64,000 nt of DNA, from NCBI RefSeq assembly GCF_021917145.1, contig NC_061061.1, positions 10,280,494 to 10,344,493 of the forward strand. The letters are read 5' to 3'. Source of the stretch: Hypomesus transpacificus. Lineage: Eukaryota > Chordata > Actinopteri > Osmeriformes > Osmeridae. The notes below the pieces were generated by a model, which was not told the DNA's origin, searched no databases, and saw nothing but the letters and a program-made list of their open reading frames with translations. Every line of letters starts with the position of its first letter. The first letter of the stretch is position 1. Shown one piece after another: positions 47,123 to 58,941 of the stretch. The position numbers and the translations under genes were made by a program.

Positions 47123-47271
47123 ACCTCCCAGATATTGGTGCAGATGCTGATGGGGTCCAACACAACTTGTACCACAAAGACGTCCGGTTAGCTTCACAGC
47201 CAACACCAAAGCCAGCCCTCCAGATTAAACCCTTGCTGCCTGTAGTTACCTTCCAAGCTCCTCGTCTTTAA
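47123..47271 (+). CDS. snx22: Probable terminal exon of snx22 (sorting nexin 22)
   Basis: A good acceptor (CTTCCCTTTTAACAG) is followed by an open frame with LPDIGADADGVQHNLY and ending VVTFQAPRL then TAA at 47269-47271. AATAAA follows at 47528-47533, so this looks like the 3' end of a plus-strand gene. The LP...GV..-LY pattern resembles the short non-PX tail of sorting nexin 22, and snx22 lies tail-to-tail with ppib in vertebrates, exactly the arrangement here. The PX-domain exons were not found to the left; the IFI44L array sits where they would be expected. The identification rests mainly on synteny. Confidence 0.5.
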
Positions 47272-47527
47272 GCACTGTACAGAAGGACAGCCTATTATTG
47301 CAAACTAATTTCCAGAAATGAAAATATGTAGGTGCTTTGCACATGCAGAGCCATGGTCATTCTCTGATGAAATACTCATTGGGATGAATGGTTAAATGGG
47401 TTGTACTGAACTGTTTTGAGAACTAGAACTATGGAACACTTTTCCCCCCTCAATGAGAACTTAAAACTGCAGGGGTTGCATATTTTTTTTACTATCCATA
47501 CCTCACTAGCACAAATCTGAACCCTTT

Positions 47528-47533
47528 AATAAA
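47528..47533 (+). terminator. Polyadenylation signal of the snx22-like gene
   Basis: AATAAA about 260 bp after the stop at 47271. It lies only about 50 bp from the opposing ppib signal. Confidence 0.55.
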
Positions 47534-47582
47534 GATCCCTTACAAAATAACCACACAAAAGCTGAGCGACATTATGGAATGC

Positions 47583-47588
47583 TTTAAT
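47583..47588 (-). terminator. Polyadenylation signal of ppib
   Basis: TTTAAT on the plus strand is ATTAAA on the minus strand, about 190 bp downstream of the ppib stop. The two convergent genes therefore end very close together. Confidence 0.5.
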
Positions 47589-47775
47589 GCAAATGGTCCC
47601 AGTGCCCCATCTGGTGGTATGCTCTGGCACTGCCATGACGCCAGAGGGCCACCTTCAAACAGGAGGCTGTCCTTCTGGACCAGAGGGCTCACAAAGAAAA
47701 AGACAGAGATAAACAAGGTCCAATTTGTTTCCAACCCCCCTTAGTCCTGTTTTCCCAGTACCCTCACTGGGACTA

Positions 47776-50700
47776 CTACTGTTTGGCGATGACAAATGGC
47801 CTTCCCACTGCTATAGTGCCTGAGTTGCGGATGGTGACGTCTTGAAGAGGCTTATCCCGGCTGTCTTTACTTGTGTTCTCGATCTTCTTGACCACGTCCT
47901 GTGGATGAGGCATGTTAGGATCCACACTGGATTTTTTTGTTGTTGCAGTAAACGACTTTAAAGACCAACACTTGTGATTCTCAAATGTAGTCAACTCAGT
48001 AATCCTGCTCTTTGGAATTTGGCTTTTGAATTAGGCACAGTCAGTCTGTCTGGGCAGTTTCAGATTTCATCTAAGCTTTTGCATGACTGCCCAAAATGCT
48101 TTAGCCATCATTTTCCTATAGAAATACTTAGTTAACAATTTAGCATTGACAATAATTCAACTAAAGGACACTTTATATCATCTTTACATTCTGTTTGAAT
48201 AGTTGTTTAAAAAATAAAATGGATAATGAACATCTAATTTTAAAGAAATCCACTTGTTAATTGAAGGATGTTAGAAGCATTCCTCTGTAGTAGGTGTGTA
48301 GATAATTCAGAAGTAAAACACTCACCATGCCCTCCAGAACCTTGCCAAAGACCACGTGTTTCCCATCCAGCCACGGTGTCGGAACGGTGGTGATGAAGAA
48401 CTGAGAGCCTTGGGTATCTGGACCAGAATTAGCCATACTAAGCCAGCCAGGGCCATAATGCCTCAGCCTGAAGTTCTCATCAGGGAACCGCCCTCCGTAG
48501 ATACTCCTGCCTACAATATAAAAGAAAGCAAATGTAAACGTTTCATACAATTGATACATAGTGTTTTGGTACTTTGTCACAAAAAAACGTGTTATTCATT
48601 GACATATGAACATATGGCCACCCCTGTCATGCCGATTTAAAGATACTGTATCGGTGCTGTGATTACCTCCAGTGCCATCTCCACGGGTGAAATCTCCTCC
48701 CTGAAGCATGAAGTTCTTAATGACTCTGTGGAACTTGCTGCCCTTGTAGCCAAATCCTCTCTGTTTAGATAACAGGCATAATGTCAGTACTATGTCAATC
48801 AGATTGTTTGTTAGAAGGACATATACTATACCAGGTTTTTCGTTTGTTTTTGTGGCAAAATCATTACACTAGAAGAGATGCTGCATTGGTGATACATTAT
48901 ACTGAATGGTCAATCAGATGGTAAAGAAAATATAAAAATCTATTCCTTTTACAAAACTGGTGCATAACCATTATTACACCCACGGTAATATTTCAGTTAA
49001 CTGAACCAGTCAGATTAAACACCTACCTCTCCGGTCGACAAGGCAATGAAGTTCTGAGTCGTTTTGGGAACAATGTTCCCAAACAAACCGATAACAATTC
49101 GTCCAACATTTTCATTTCCAATTTGGATGTCAAAATAAACCTGCGGAGTAGAAGTTTATTACTGTTGTCTGGGCAGATAACATTCAAATACCAAATTAAA
49201 TTTAAATTTAAAAAGGGCGACAGTCACTATGCTTCTCATCTTGGCGGAAATGTTAAATAGGAAGCAAACCCATCTTCTTAAAATATATATTAAAAAATCA
49301 AGTCAGCTTTATAATTTTTTGCATCAGTTCAGATGACCCGAACATCACTCGTATTTATTGCTCTAACTCCATCATACGACAAAGAAATGTTCAATATATG
49401 GTAGCCAAGTGTCGAGCAGGCAGTATCAGAAAAAATAAAAATAAATTATGAGCTTTCTGCAATGCTAGTCAAGGTGACCATAGTAGCTAGGTGGCTACCG
49501 AGTTCATTATTTTCCGGTATACCAATTATCTGAATTATCTGTTGTAGCATTGACCACAATTACTTTACATTTAAGCTAAAGTTGCAACACATTGTGTTCA
49601 GGAAATATATAGTTCAATTGGCATGCTATGCAATTATGCCACACATAAGTAGTCCTAGTGTGTGACACATAGTCCTGGATTTTCGATCAACACAGGTTTG
49701 ATCACACTCTTCCCACTGCTGGAACTAGTAGTACAGTATTACGAGATAATAGTTTTGTGTTGGGTTCATAATTGTTTAAATGTTCAGAAAAGCTTTTCAG
49801 AAACTTTTCAGAAAAGCGCTGGGTGACGTTAAGCGCTTGTCTGACAGCTGACCAATCAGGACGAGGAGAGTAGGTACAAGTGTACCTTCCCTAGTATTCT
49901 TCTACCTTAGTTACCAGGCTATGGCTCCTCAAACGCCAAAGCTAAAGCAAGTAATTGCATTTTATTCGCCACATTAGCTAGCTTTCAATAAGTAAAACCA
50001 ACGGAAAATAACGGATTATAATGTATCGCTAGTATGTATGATTCCCCTTCAGGTTACAGAATTCTCGTCAGAAAGGCGCTTGACGTCACCCAGCGATTTT
50101 CTGAAAAGGCAAAAGCCGCTCAAAAGGCGCTGAAGGCAGCGCTTTTTCAGTATCAATTCAGCTTACTTAGTACAAAAAAGTATATAAATAAGTACACTGC
50201 TAGTATACTTTAAGTAATATGATAACAGTATACTTTTATACTAAGTATACTTACAAAATAAACTTGAAGTATACTTCTTTTTTGTAAGAGTAGGCTACAT
50301 GACAGTAAACAAAAGCTACAAGACACCCAATGCAACTGCCACAAGACACTTGCGTTCCACTATCAACAGAACAGTAACTGTCATGTAGGGGAGAGCGGGG
50401 GCGAAAGTTGCACGGAACGAAAGTAACAAAGCTAACACTTGTTACTTTTGTCCCGCCGCTAATGCAATAGTATGTGGTGAATTTCTGTTTGTGGAAAGCA
50501 TTTATTAAAACATGTTTATGTCATATTATATAAACAGAATATGCCAAGAGTGAGGGTCAGAAAGACAGACAGAGGTCTGATTCAGTAAAAAATGATAATA
50601 AATATTTGATGTAACTGAAATGTAAAATTCATAGTTTTTTGCAAAACTAATGGACAAAATGTGTTTTCAGTTACATATTAACAAGGTCATAGTCAGGTAT

Positions 50701-53700
50701 ATGTAATAAAAACCAGAGTAACACAAAAAATCTAGCTTGTATTGTGTTACTTTTGACCCACCCCTGTGTTACTTTCGTCCCAACTGATGGGGTCGAAAGT
50801 AACAATGTGCAACTTGTGTTCAAAATGAAATTATACTGAAGTTGTTCGACATTTGTACAAAATACCATCTGGTATTGATAGACCACACTTATAAGTTATA
50901 GACCCAAGCAAAAATATATTTATGTCTAAAACATTCTCTTTTAAAATTAAGTTTTTCTGAAAAATTGTACTTTCGCCCCGCTCTCCCCTACCAGTGGAGG
51001 CGCTGTCACGTAGCCTACCACTAGCTACTGTCATGTACCAACGGAGACTGGCATGTACCACTAGCTACTGTCTATGCTGTCACGTACCACTAGCTCCACT
51101 GGCACGTACCACTAGGTGCCAGTAGAGGCACTGGCACGTACCACTAGCCACTGTACTACTCGCTCCACTGGCACGTACCACTAGCTACAGTAGGCTACAG
51201 TACAGTTTTGGTTCTAACTGCCTCCGCTTTTTTCTGAAAAAAGAAGTCAAGTGTGAACACGGCCTAAGGGAGGATAAATGTGTCATCTGTACGCGAACGT
51301 CAAATAACATGTTATTGCACATTTGGCCTCCCAGATAGCAGCTGATTCCGCGCCGGATCTGGCTGAGTTCCGGCAGATCCGCGTAACAGTCGCATCCGTT
51401 TTGCGGATCCGTTCCAGATCTGATACAAATGCTACATTCTAAGTATCATTTTACGGAACTGGCCCGTTTTTGGAACGGATTCGGACATTTCTCTATCATT
51501 AATTTTACACTCAAATTTGCTCAGTCTATTTTCGTCATTGACGACGTCTTAATCGAGTTTCAAACACCTTTCACACATTCCCAGACATGAAAAGTATTGG
51601 ACATCGAGTGTTTAAAAGACAGCTTGCATATTTAATAGTCTACGTTAATAACATTGTCATTTAGCCGACTCTTATCCAGTAATAACCTGTGTCATCGGAA
51701 CATTTTCCTTAACCCTCATTGTGTGCTACACTTTGTATTGTAAGACAATGTCAATGGTCACACTCATAGGCCTACCTGCATTCATTGCCTTCACCCTGAT
51801 ATACACAAGGCCAATTATACACCATTCTACCCCATAATACAACATCAGAAACCACGGTTGGCAAACTCGGTGCAGCCACATGTAGGTGGTTAAACAAACA
51901 ATAACACACAATTAGCACCACAATGTGTGATTAAAAAGTCAGTTTATGTATAATGGCCAAGACTACAACTTAAGGCCACTTAGGGGCTGCTATACAGACT
52001 TAAAACTGTCTATGCCTATAACTACCTGACGCGCTTTCTTCTACCTTACGCCGCTCCGTAGCTGGCAGTTGAAATTACAGACTCCTTGTTGTCCGTGTTT
52101 TGATGGCCCTTATTGATCACAATGTTCTTCCATTGAACATGCAAGTACATGTGTCCATCAAGCTCCATCAACAAACATTTTTACATTCCCATGAGTGTTG
52201 CGGTGTGTGCAAATTGATGTGAAATATAAACCAATGAAAATGGCTCTTACATAAGGGATGCAAAACCTGTGCAATATCAAGCCAGTCAACTGCATTAAAC
52301 TTGTAAGATGGCAGATTTATTGACAGTCTGAACTAACAAACATGAATGTGCATATTCCAGGAGGGATATCCTTAGCGGAGCTTATGAGAGAAGCCCTCTG
52401 GAAATTGTAATGAGGATGTGCAATTATAATAGGGAGGCTATATGGATTGATAACATTGGATAGTCAGTGACACACCAGCCAGGTTGTCACCAAATTGCCT
52501 ACCGTGCTAAAAAAACATTTACATAACTTTGAAAAACATTTACGTAACCAAGCACGACTACACCATCTGATTTCACTTTGTGGCTCCCGTTTCATAAAGA
52601 GCAGCAATTCAATTGTAAAATCAGCTGGTATAGTGGTTGTTTGAATGAAAACCCACACCCTCTTGGCACTTGATTGCTGTACACAATTGACAAATGAGTA
52701 GAAACAACAGCTATATTTGTGGAATGGAGAATGGTTGTTATAGCAGGAAGTGAGAAGAAGCACACAGAAGTCCCCAACACTGTTGATGATGGGCAGCAGA
52801 TCACCAGGAAGAATCTTCAACGCTCTGCTCACTGGAAAATAAAAGTAGTAAGTACATTTAGTCATTTAGCAGATGCTCTTACAGAAACAGCCAAGAAAAT
52901 TAAACTCATCTTGCTACAGAACCATGTTAAATATTTGCCCATTACATGCTAAATAAGAGTCACCATAAACAACAACCCACTGGCAATCAGAACATAACAT
53001 TAGAAGAGGAGGAGTAATCCAACAGGCCTCCTCTGGTAATTAAGGAGGTCTTTAGTTGGTTAAATAGCCAAGCTAACTCATGACTTAAAGGTATTTTTGA
53101 CATAATTTGACATTTGCTGTTAGACTTTTAGAAGTGCATGGCAACTATCAGTTAAGCATTTACTTTTGCAGTATACCGATAGACCTCGTATATTACTTTA
53201 CATCCCAAACTGTATATAAAAACAACGTTAAACCGGTACAAACAAGTACTGTAAATGTTTTTGTCCAGTTATAATCAACAAGGGGCAAGCTGATCGCACG
53301 AGATGGCTGTCTCGTGAATTTGTGGCTAAACATTCGGACACAAGCCGTTATTTGTGGCAGTTAGAGGACACCAGCAAACTAGGTGGTCTAACGATACAGT
53401 ACCAGCTTTTGAAAAGTAACGTTGAGTAAGTAGATAGAAGTTTATAATATTATTGTAACTAAAAATGACTTAATGTAAGTGTACATCTCATTATACAGTG
53501 CGTATACTAGCTGCTGTAGCTAGATGGCGCTAGCAATATAGCTACATCGAATACGATCCAGTGGTGTGCTCTGTTAAATTGTTAGAGCTAAGCTAACGCT
53601 ATTTCTACTGGCCGGGCATGCCTCTTTATGGATAGACCTGTAGCTACCAACTTGTTATATGTATATATACATAGTAATTACCAATTGGTTTGTCCATTCT

Positions 53701-56700
53701 ACAATTTTAAAAGCTATTGTAAAACCACGACTGGAAGAACTGCTATAAAATAAACCAGTAGCTATAGTGCTAGCTCGAGCTACTAATGTACTGTTAGCTC
53801 TAGCTTTGTCTACTGTAGCTCGGTCCTACTAACGGAACATTAGCCAGATATGCCATAGTTAGCGAGCTACGACACAAACGTAACAAATACACTGTGTTCC
53901 ATCATTTTAATTAAATATGACTTGTTGCACATGTTATTTATATTATTATATTATCACGCTTACCTCGATGTTGAACAGTTCTCTTCAACGTCGCTGTCCG
54001 TTGCTCATTTGTAGCTCTACAGTCCTACAGTAGGATCTTTAGCCAGACAGGATATGGATGAGCATTGGCAACGGCAACTGTCAATTACTTGAAATGACCA
54101 TTCAGAAGCAAGTTGTTGCTTGTGAATAGCTAGTTTTCAGAGTCAATCGGCCAATCAAAAATCATGCACTTTCCATTGTATTTTATTATTTCACCATATA
54201 ATTTGAAACGGCATTTAATTAGTTGATTCTGATCTGAGAAATAATATCTGATCGTATTCATTTGTTAAAACAATAATAATCTTAATCATGTAAAAAATGT
54301 TCTTTCAGTTTGAGGTTTATCTGGAATACTGTAACAGAAAGGAGTCACACATCACGTCTTCAGCACAACAGGAAGGTGAGTCAAACACACAAACATACAA
54401 TGTGTTACAATATTTATGGGTATAAGGAGTAAAAAGTGTTAACTTGTTTAGTTTTTTTTGTATTAACTTTGTTGTTATTCAGATAAATGTCTGATACACA
54501 CACATATACAGTGGAAAATAAATAAATAAAGATCAGTAGAGGGCTGGGGTTAAACCCCAGATGGACCCTAAAACATGTATTTCTGTCAGAATCTATTTTA
54601 GAGAGAAGATGAAAAGGAGGCAACCTCCATTAACAGACTCCGGAGTCAGGCGGAGGGCACGCTTTGCATTAGAAAAACGACTCCATGACATTGCAGACGA
54701 CTCTCATTTAACAGAACAGGCGGTAGAAAACAGGGCAGACCCATGTGACAACACCAATGACAGCGATGGCAACCATGATTGTGACTCTAGCGTTACTCCT
54801 CAAGTGGAGGATGACAATTCAGATGACCATCACACAGACATAGAATGGGGGGGAGAAGAAATGGTTTCAGAGTCTGATGATGACACTGATGAAGAGCATG
54901 TGAGCCTTTTGGACAGCTTAGCCAATTGGGCTGTACAGTTCAGTATTTCTTTGGTCGCGCTCACAGCCCTCCTTACCCTGTTGAGGGTGTACCACCCAGA
55001 ACTGCCAAAAGATGCTAGGACTGTCCTCAAAACAGAAATTAATTACAAAATACAAGAAAAATGTGGTGGGTTGTATCATTATACAGGTATCTTGGCAGCG
55101 CTTCGTAACACCTTATCTCAACATATACGCAATGTTGCTGATGGCTTTAAATTCAAGCTGCAGATTAATATTGATGGGTTACCACTGTTTAAAAGCACAA
55201 ATATTCAGTTTTGGCCTATTTTAGGACTTCTGTTAAGTGTTCCAATGAAGGAACCTGTTGTCATAGGCATTTTTTGTGGCAGTAAAAAACCTTATCCAGC
55301 TGAAGAATTTTTGCAAGACTTCACATGTGAGTTACAACAGCTACAGAGAGGTTTTGATTTCAGTGGGAAAAAAGTGTTCCTTGAAATGGTTTCTGTTGTG
55401 TGTGATACACCTGCTAGGGCATTTGTAAAAAACACAAAGGCTCACAATGGATATCACGGATGTGATAAATGTTCCCAGCCAGGTGTTTACATTAACAGAT
55501 GAATGACTTACCCTTTAAATAATTACATGTTACGGACTGACTCATCATTTTCACAGAGAGCTGATGAGGATCATCACCATGAAGGACCTCATGGATTTTC
55601 TAATTTAGATGTTGGTATGGTAACTCGGTTTCCCCTTGATTACATGCACCTTGCATGTTTAGGTGTAATGCGACGATTGCTAAACATTTGGCTGAGGGGC
55701 CCTCTGATGTTTCGTTTGTCCTCTAGTCTTGTTGACAGGATTTCAGAAAGTCTAACTCAGATGCGTAGGTATATACCAGCAGAGTTTGCAAGGAAACCAT
55801 GATCCCTTCGAGAATTAGATCGTTGGAAAGCTACAGAGTTCAGACAATTTCTCTTGTATACAGGCCCTGTTGTTCTGGAACCATATTTAGACAGTAATTT
55901 ATATAACAACTTTATGTTGTTATCTACAGGTATTTCCATCCTTGTCAGTCCACAGCTAGTCCATATGTATAGTACATATGCAAACACACTGCTCTCCACA
56001 TTTGTTAGTCATTTTGGGGAGCTGTACGGCAGAGATGCCTTAGTGTATAATGTCCATTCCTTGGTCCACCTGTCTGCAGATGCAGATGTGCATGGTTGTT
56101 TGGACACTATCTCTGCTTTTCCATTTGAAAATTACCTTCATAAACTGAAGAGGTAGTCCAGGATCAGGTAGTACGAAGGTTATCAGAGGTTCAAAAGATC
56201 TGCAGCATTGGTTGTCGTGAGGGTCTAAGAAGGCAACATTATGTTGGACCTGTTCCTGATGGCCTTCAAGCTGAAGCACAGTACAGAGAGCTACATACTA
56301 AAGAATGGACAGTGAAAGTTTCCACAGGCGATAATGTTTTTGCTATAGGCAGAGATATCTGTGTTTTACATAACATCACTCAATCTGTGAAAGGAATTTA
56401 TGTAGTATTCAAAGTTTTCTCAAAAATTGAAAGGTTCTTTAACTATCCTATGGGCTCAGATTTTCTTAGAACATGTATTGTAACTCTTTCTGTAGCGGCT
56501 CAGCTGCACATCCTGACCCTGCTGGAACACATCAAGCAGCAACAAATGCAACTTGCTGCTGCTGTCAACAGTCTTGCTGCAAGAGTGGGTACAGAAACTC
56601 CAGTGGCTGAGATGCCGGACAATATGAGTTTCCCACTGGCCACCATGTCTGAAGTGGAGGAGTTGGAGGAGTGGCTGAAAGACTCAAGGAATTCTCATGC

Positions 56701-58144
56701 TAAGCAAAACATGGTATAAAGCCAACAACTTCATTGTCTTTTTACATCATCACCTTTAAGGCGACATCCATCACTGCTGTTTAGTCTACTGGGTTTTAAC
56801 ATTGTTTAGCTGGTGTTGAGTGCAGGGTTCTGTTCAGATAAACCCAGCATTTGATGCAGAATTGCAAACTTCATAGAGTTCACAAAACAACATTTTTAGA
56901 CCTGATTTCATGAGCCAACAAAACTGTGCATAATTGTAGCAAATATTTTGTCTTTTGATCAAGAAGAAACCTTTTTTAACTCTGTTAATCAGTAAGTATT
57001 GTAAAATACAGTGAAGTAGCTGTCAAAACAATGGAGCAGTGGTTCTCAAACCTGTCCTCAGGGACCACCTGTCCTGCATGTTTTAGATGTTTCCCTGCTC
57101 CAACACACCTGATTCAAATGCATGTTCGTAAACAGGCTTCTACAGAGCTAGATAACGACCTATTCATTTGAATCAGGTTTGTTAGAGCAGGGAAACATCT
57201 AAAACATGCAGGACAGGTGGTCCCTTAGGAAAGGTTTGAGAACCACTGCAATGAAGAATTAGCTGGAATAAGTGGAACATTCAGAATATCTGTTAGTGAC
57301 AGTTTTATTAAGTTATGGACAAACTCCCTCAACAGAAGCTGTAAGGAAGAATCATCAGAGTGCACCGGACAGTGAGATTGACTCTTGCGCCATAAGATGG
57401 TTCAACCTGGCATCTGACAGGGGAGGCGGCCGCAAAGACAGGGCGATGGCCAAGGAGACCTCTTAGTTTGTGTCTTCTGTCTAACTCATTGTTCATTCCT
57501 GTTTTATGTGTGCATTTAGTATTGTTAAAGTGAATCATTAAACTAGGACATGGTTTTCTTCCTCTTATGCATTTGATTTGATTTAATAAAAGATTTGTAT
57601 TTTTTATTATTTGTATTTTTATACATTTGTGTTTTTTGTTATGTTAAAATTTGAGAATGTACATATATTTAAACTAATGGCTTGAAAATTAATAAAAGTA
57701 TTTTATTTGAAAATCTTCGTTTTTTTTTTTCTTACTGAGAACTATATTGAGCGTGAACTAACATATATGGGGAATATAACCTAAATAATCGTTGCCGTTT
57801 TGGAACTGGCCCAGTGTCGGTCCGGATGTGAACCACATCCGTAAAACGGATCCGCGCCGGTATTGGCCCATTGTGCCGTTGGACACCGGCCCGAGTCCGT
57901 TTTACGGATCTGGCCCAGACTTTATGGAGGCTCTGGCCCGGATCTGGGCCAGATGATTTTTGCTATCTGGGCTTCCATATAAACCAGGCTTAACGCGCTG
58001 CAGAAGCGTCTGGAGTCAATAATGCCATGGGTAATTATTTACCTTTGCCGTTACTTCAACATTCTCTTCAGCGTTTGAACTGCTGGGAAACAGCAAAATA
58101 AACACCGATCCCACAAAAACTGTGACAGCCACTAGAAACTTCAT
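47776..58144 (-). CDS. ppib: ppib-like secreted/ER cyclophilin (peptidyl-prolyl cis-trans isomerase B), complete, 205 aa
   Basis: Five coding exons read on the minus strand: 58043-58144, 49027-49140, 48667-48760, 48326-48510 and 47776-47898 (618 nt with TAG), all with GT-AG junctions in frame. Residues 1-25 form a signal peptide. The cyclophilin fold begins [14 protein letters not shown]. Residues matching the CypA catalytic set are present: R84, F89, Q92 (FHR...FMLQGGDF), F142, W150 and H155 ([10 protein letters not shown]). The C-terminus FVIAKQ resembles the ER-lumenal PPIB tail. It isomerises Xaa-Pro bonds during folding of secretory proteins such as collagen (family knowledge). Some residues are PPIC-like ([16 protein letters not shown]), so a diverged paralogue is possible. 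Intron 1 spans 8902 bp because it holds a 6.6-kb CACTA element and a MITE. A second exon 1 lies at 265-366. Confidence 0.9.
49141..50387 (-). other. ppib intron 1, proximal part
   Basis: No coding signal on either strand. Contains palindromic GCGCT/AGCGC-type repeats near 49790-50140 (both GAAAAGCGCTGGGTGACG and its complement CGTCACCCAGCGATTTTC), suggesting a small decayed inverted-repeat element. Confidence 0.5.
50388..50988. mobile_element. MITE with GGGGAGAGCGGGG ends and TA target site
   Basis: The 5' end GGGGAGAGCGGGGGCGAAAGT and the 3' end ACTTTCGCCCCGCTCTCCCC are inverted repeats flanked by TA (50386-50387 and 50989-50990), as in Tc1/mariner-like elements. Internal GTTACTTTTG/CGAAAGTAAC blocks repeat in inverted order. 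No transposase. Confidence 0.75.
51003..51195. repeat. Minisatellite built on CACGTACCACTAGCTAC
   Basis: Imperfect units of CACGTACCACTAGCT plus a variable CCACTGG/ACTGT linker. The right-hand part (51135-51195) is repeated at 1-61. The window therefore begins inside this array. Confidence 0.8.
51360..54560 (+). other. 5' half of the CACTA element, no clear gene
   Basis: After the subterminal repeats (to about 51480) there is AT-rich sequence, a SINE-tail fragment (TTTAGTCATTTAGCAGATGC near 52858), and a short exon-like open stretch near 53290-53426 ending at a possible GTAAGT donor. It could be an upstream exon of an accessory or transposase gene. No family recognised. Confidence 0.45.
54609..57466 (+). 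pseudogene. Tnp2-like (CACTA) transposase with DUF4806-like C-terminal part, broken
   Basis: It reads from [19 protein letters not shown] in one frame to 56156 but with in-frame TGA at 55500-55502 and 55800-55802, then TAG at 56154-56156 beside a frameshift; the 56312-56719 part is in another frame. Features: an acidic N-terminal stretch; [11 protein letters not shown] with a likely catalytic Asp; a GYHGCDKC zinc-knuckle-like pair; [18 protein letters not shown]; and NVHSLVHL...FPFENYL, the DUF4218-like end with a Glu that fits a DDE transposase. The last part ([20 protein letters not shown], then, after an intron holding a [12 protein letters not shown]...[13 protein letters not shown] to 57466) resembles DUF4806. 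AATAAA near 57586 may end the transcript. The element therefore probably cannot move by itself. Confidence 0.8.
57037..57248. mobile_element. hAT-type fold-back MITE nested in the CACTA element
   Basis: Ends CAGTGGTTCTCAAACC and GGTTTGAGAACCACTG. About 85 bp on each side are near-perfect inverted repeats. The 8-bp target duplication is CAATGGAG (57029-57036) / CAATGAAG (57249-57256). It lies in the intron or spacer between the last transposase exons. Confidence 0.9.
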
Positions 58145-58195
58145 CCTCTTCTCGTAGATAGGAACCAACCAGTGAAAATGTAGCCGTGGTGGCTG

Positions 58196-58206
58196 AAATA
58201 TATATG
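58196..58206 (-). promoter_or_regulatory. TATA-like box of ppib
   Basis: ATATATAT about 55 bp upstream of the start codon at 58144. A minus-strand CCAAT box is near 58318-58322. Confidence 0.5.
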
Positions 58207-58764
58207 CCCGGGGAGTAAACCCAGAAGGAGACTGGTCTTCTAGTTAATTATGTGAACTATTCCACGCCCATTCTAAACCTAAAGCTCATAGATTTAGGTC
58301 AGAGACGCAATGTATTTGGATTGGCTCACATTTCAATCTGAAAACCTGTGACGTTCGTTTTGTTTTGAGCATCATATGAATAAATCAACTCAAATTGATT
58401 AATTAATTTGACATTAGATAAAGATGGCGAAAAAACTTTTGGATATTAGGGGATAGTTAGCCACGTGTGTTTTACACTGGCGGGTGTAGACCTACGACAA
58501 ACATGGTTGCCCATTTACCCACCGTCATATGGGTGATCGATGTCAGGATTTGCTAACACTGCAGATAATCCTGTCCATGACCCCAACATAAATTAGTCCC
58601 TCATAACATAATGTGGGCCGTTCAAAGTTTGAATGCCACAAAGCTTAAACAAATGGTAAAAGTTTGGGTTAATTGGAACTTGTTGGGGGTCTGATTGATC
58701 ACCGAATGTAGGCTATACAATATTCTTGAATATCTTAAAAATTACAGCAACACAACAAAAACTG

Positions 58765-58941
58765 TTACTGTGAGACAGTACAATACACAACAGGGACAAC
58801 AACAACATTTTCAGTGACCATACAGTCCATCAATAATAATAAATAATATTGATGGACATCTGATAGCTGTATTAGGCCCAACCTTCCTTGACCACTGCCC
58901 ATGTTTATCCTCTGTCTCAGTTCTATTTGTAGAGCTTCATC
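58765..58941 (-). CDS. Terminal exon of an unidentified minus-strand gene, right-hand copy 1
   Basis: Duplicate of 987-1163: acceptor TTCAG followed by DEALQIELRQR and an open frame to TAA. One nearby base differs from the left copy. Confidence 0.4.
   Translation of the reverse strand, partial: DEALQIELRQRINMGSGQGRLGLIQLSDVHQYYLLLLMDCMVTENVVVVPVVYCTVSQ

Larger units (their letters stand above)
51330..57971. mobile_element. CACTA/EnSpm-like DNA transposon, 6642 bp, inserted in ppib intron 1
   Basis: Perfect 11-bp terminal inverted repeats CCCAGATAGCA / TGCTATCTGGG are flanked by CT (51328-51329 and 57972-57973). The empty site is preserved at 194-195. Both subterminal regions are dense in short motifs such as CCGTTTTACGGATC, GCGCCGG and GGCCCAG in both orientations, typical of CACTA transposase binding regions. 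It encodes a broken Tnp2-like transposase. Unlike classic members the termini do not begin CACTA; the assignment rests on transposase type, the 2-bp target duplication and subterminal repeats. Confidence 0.9.
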
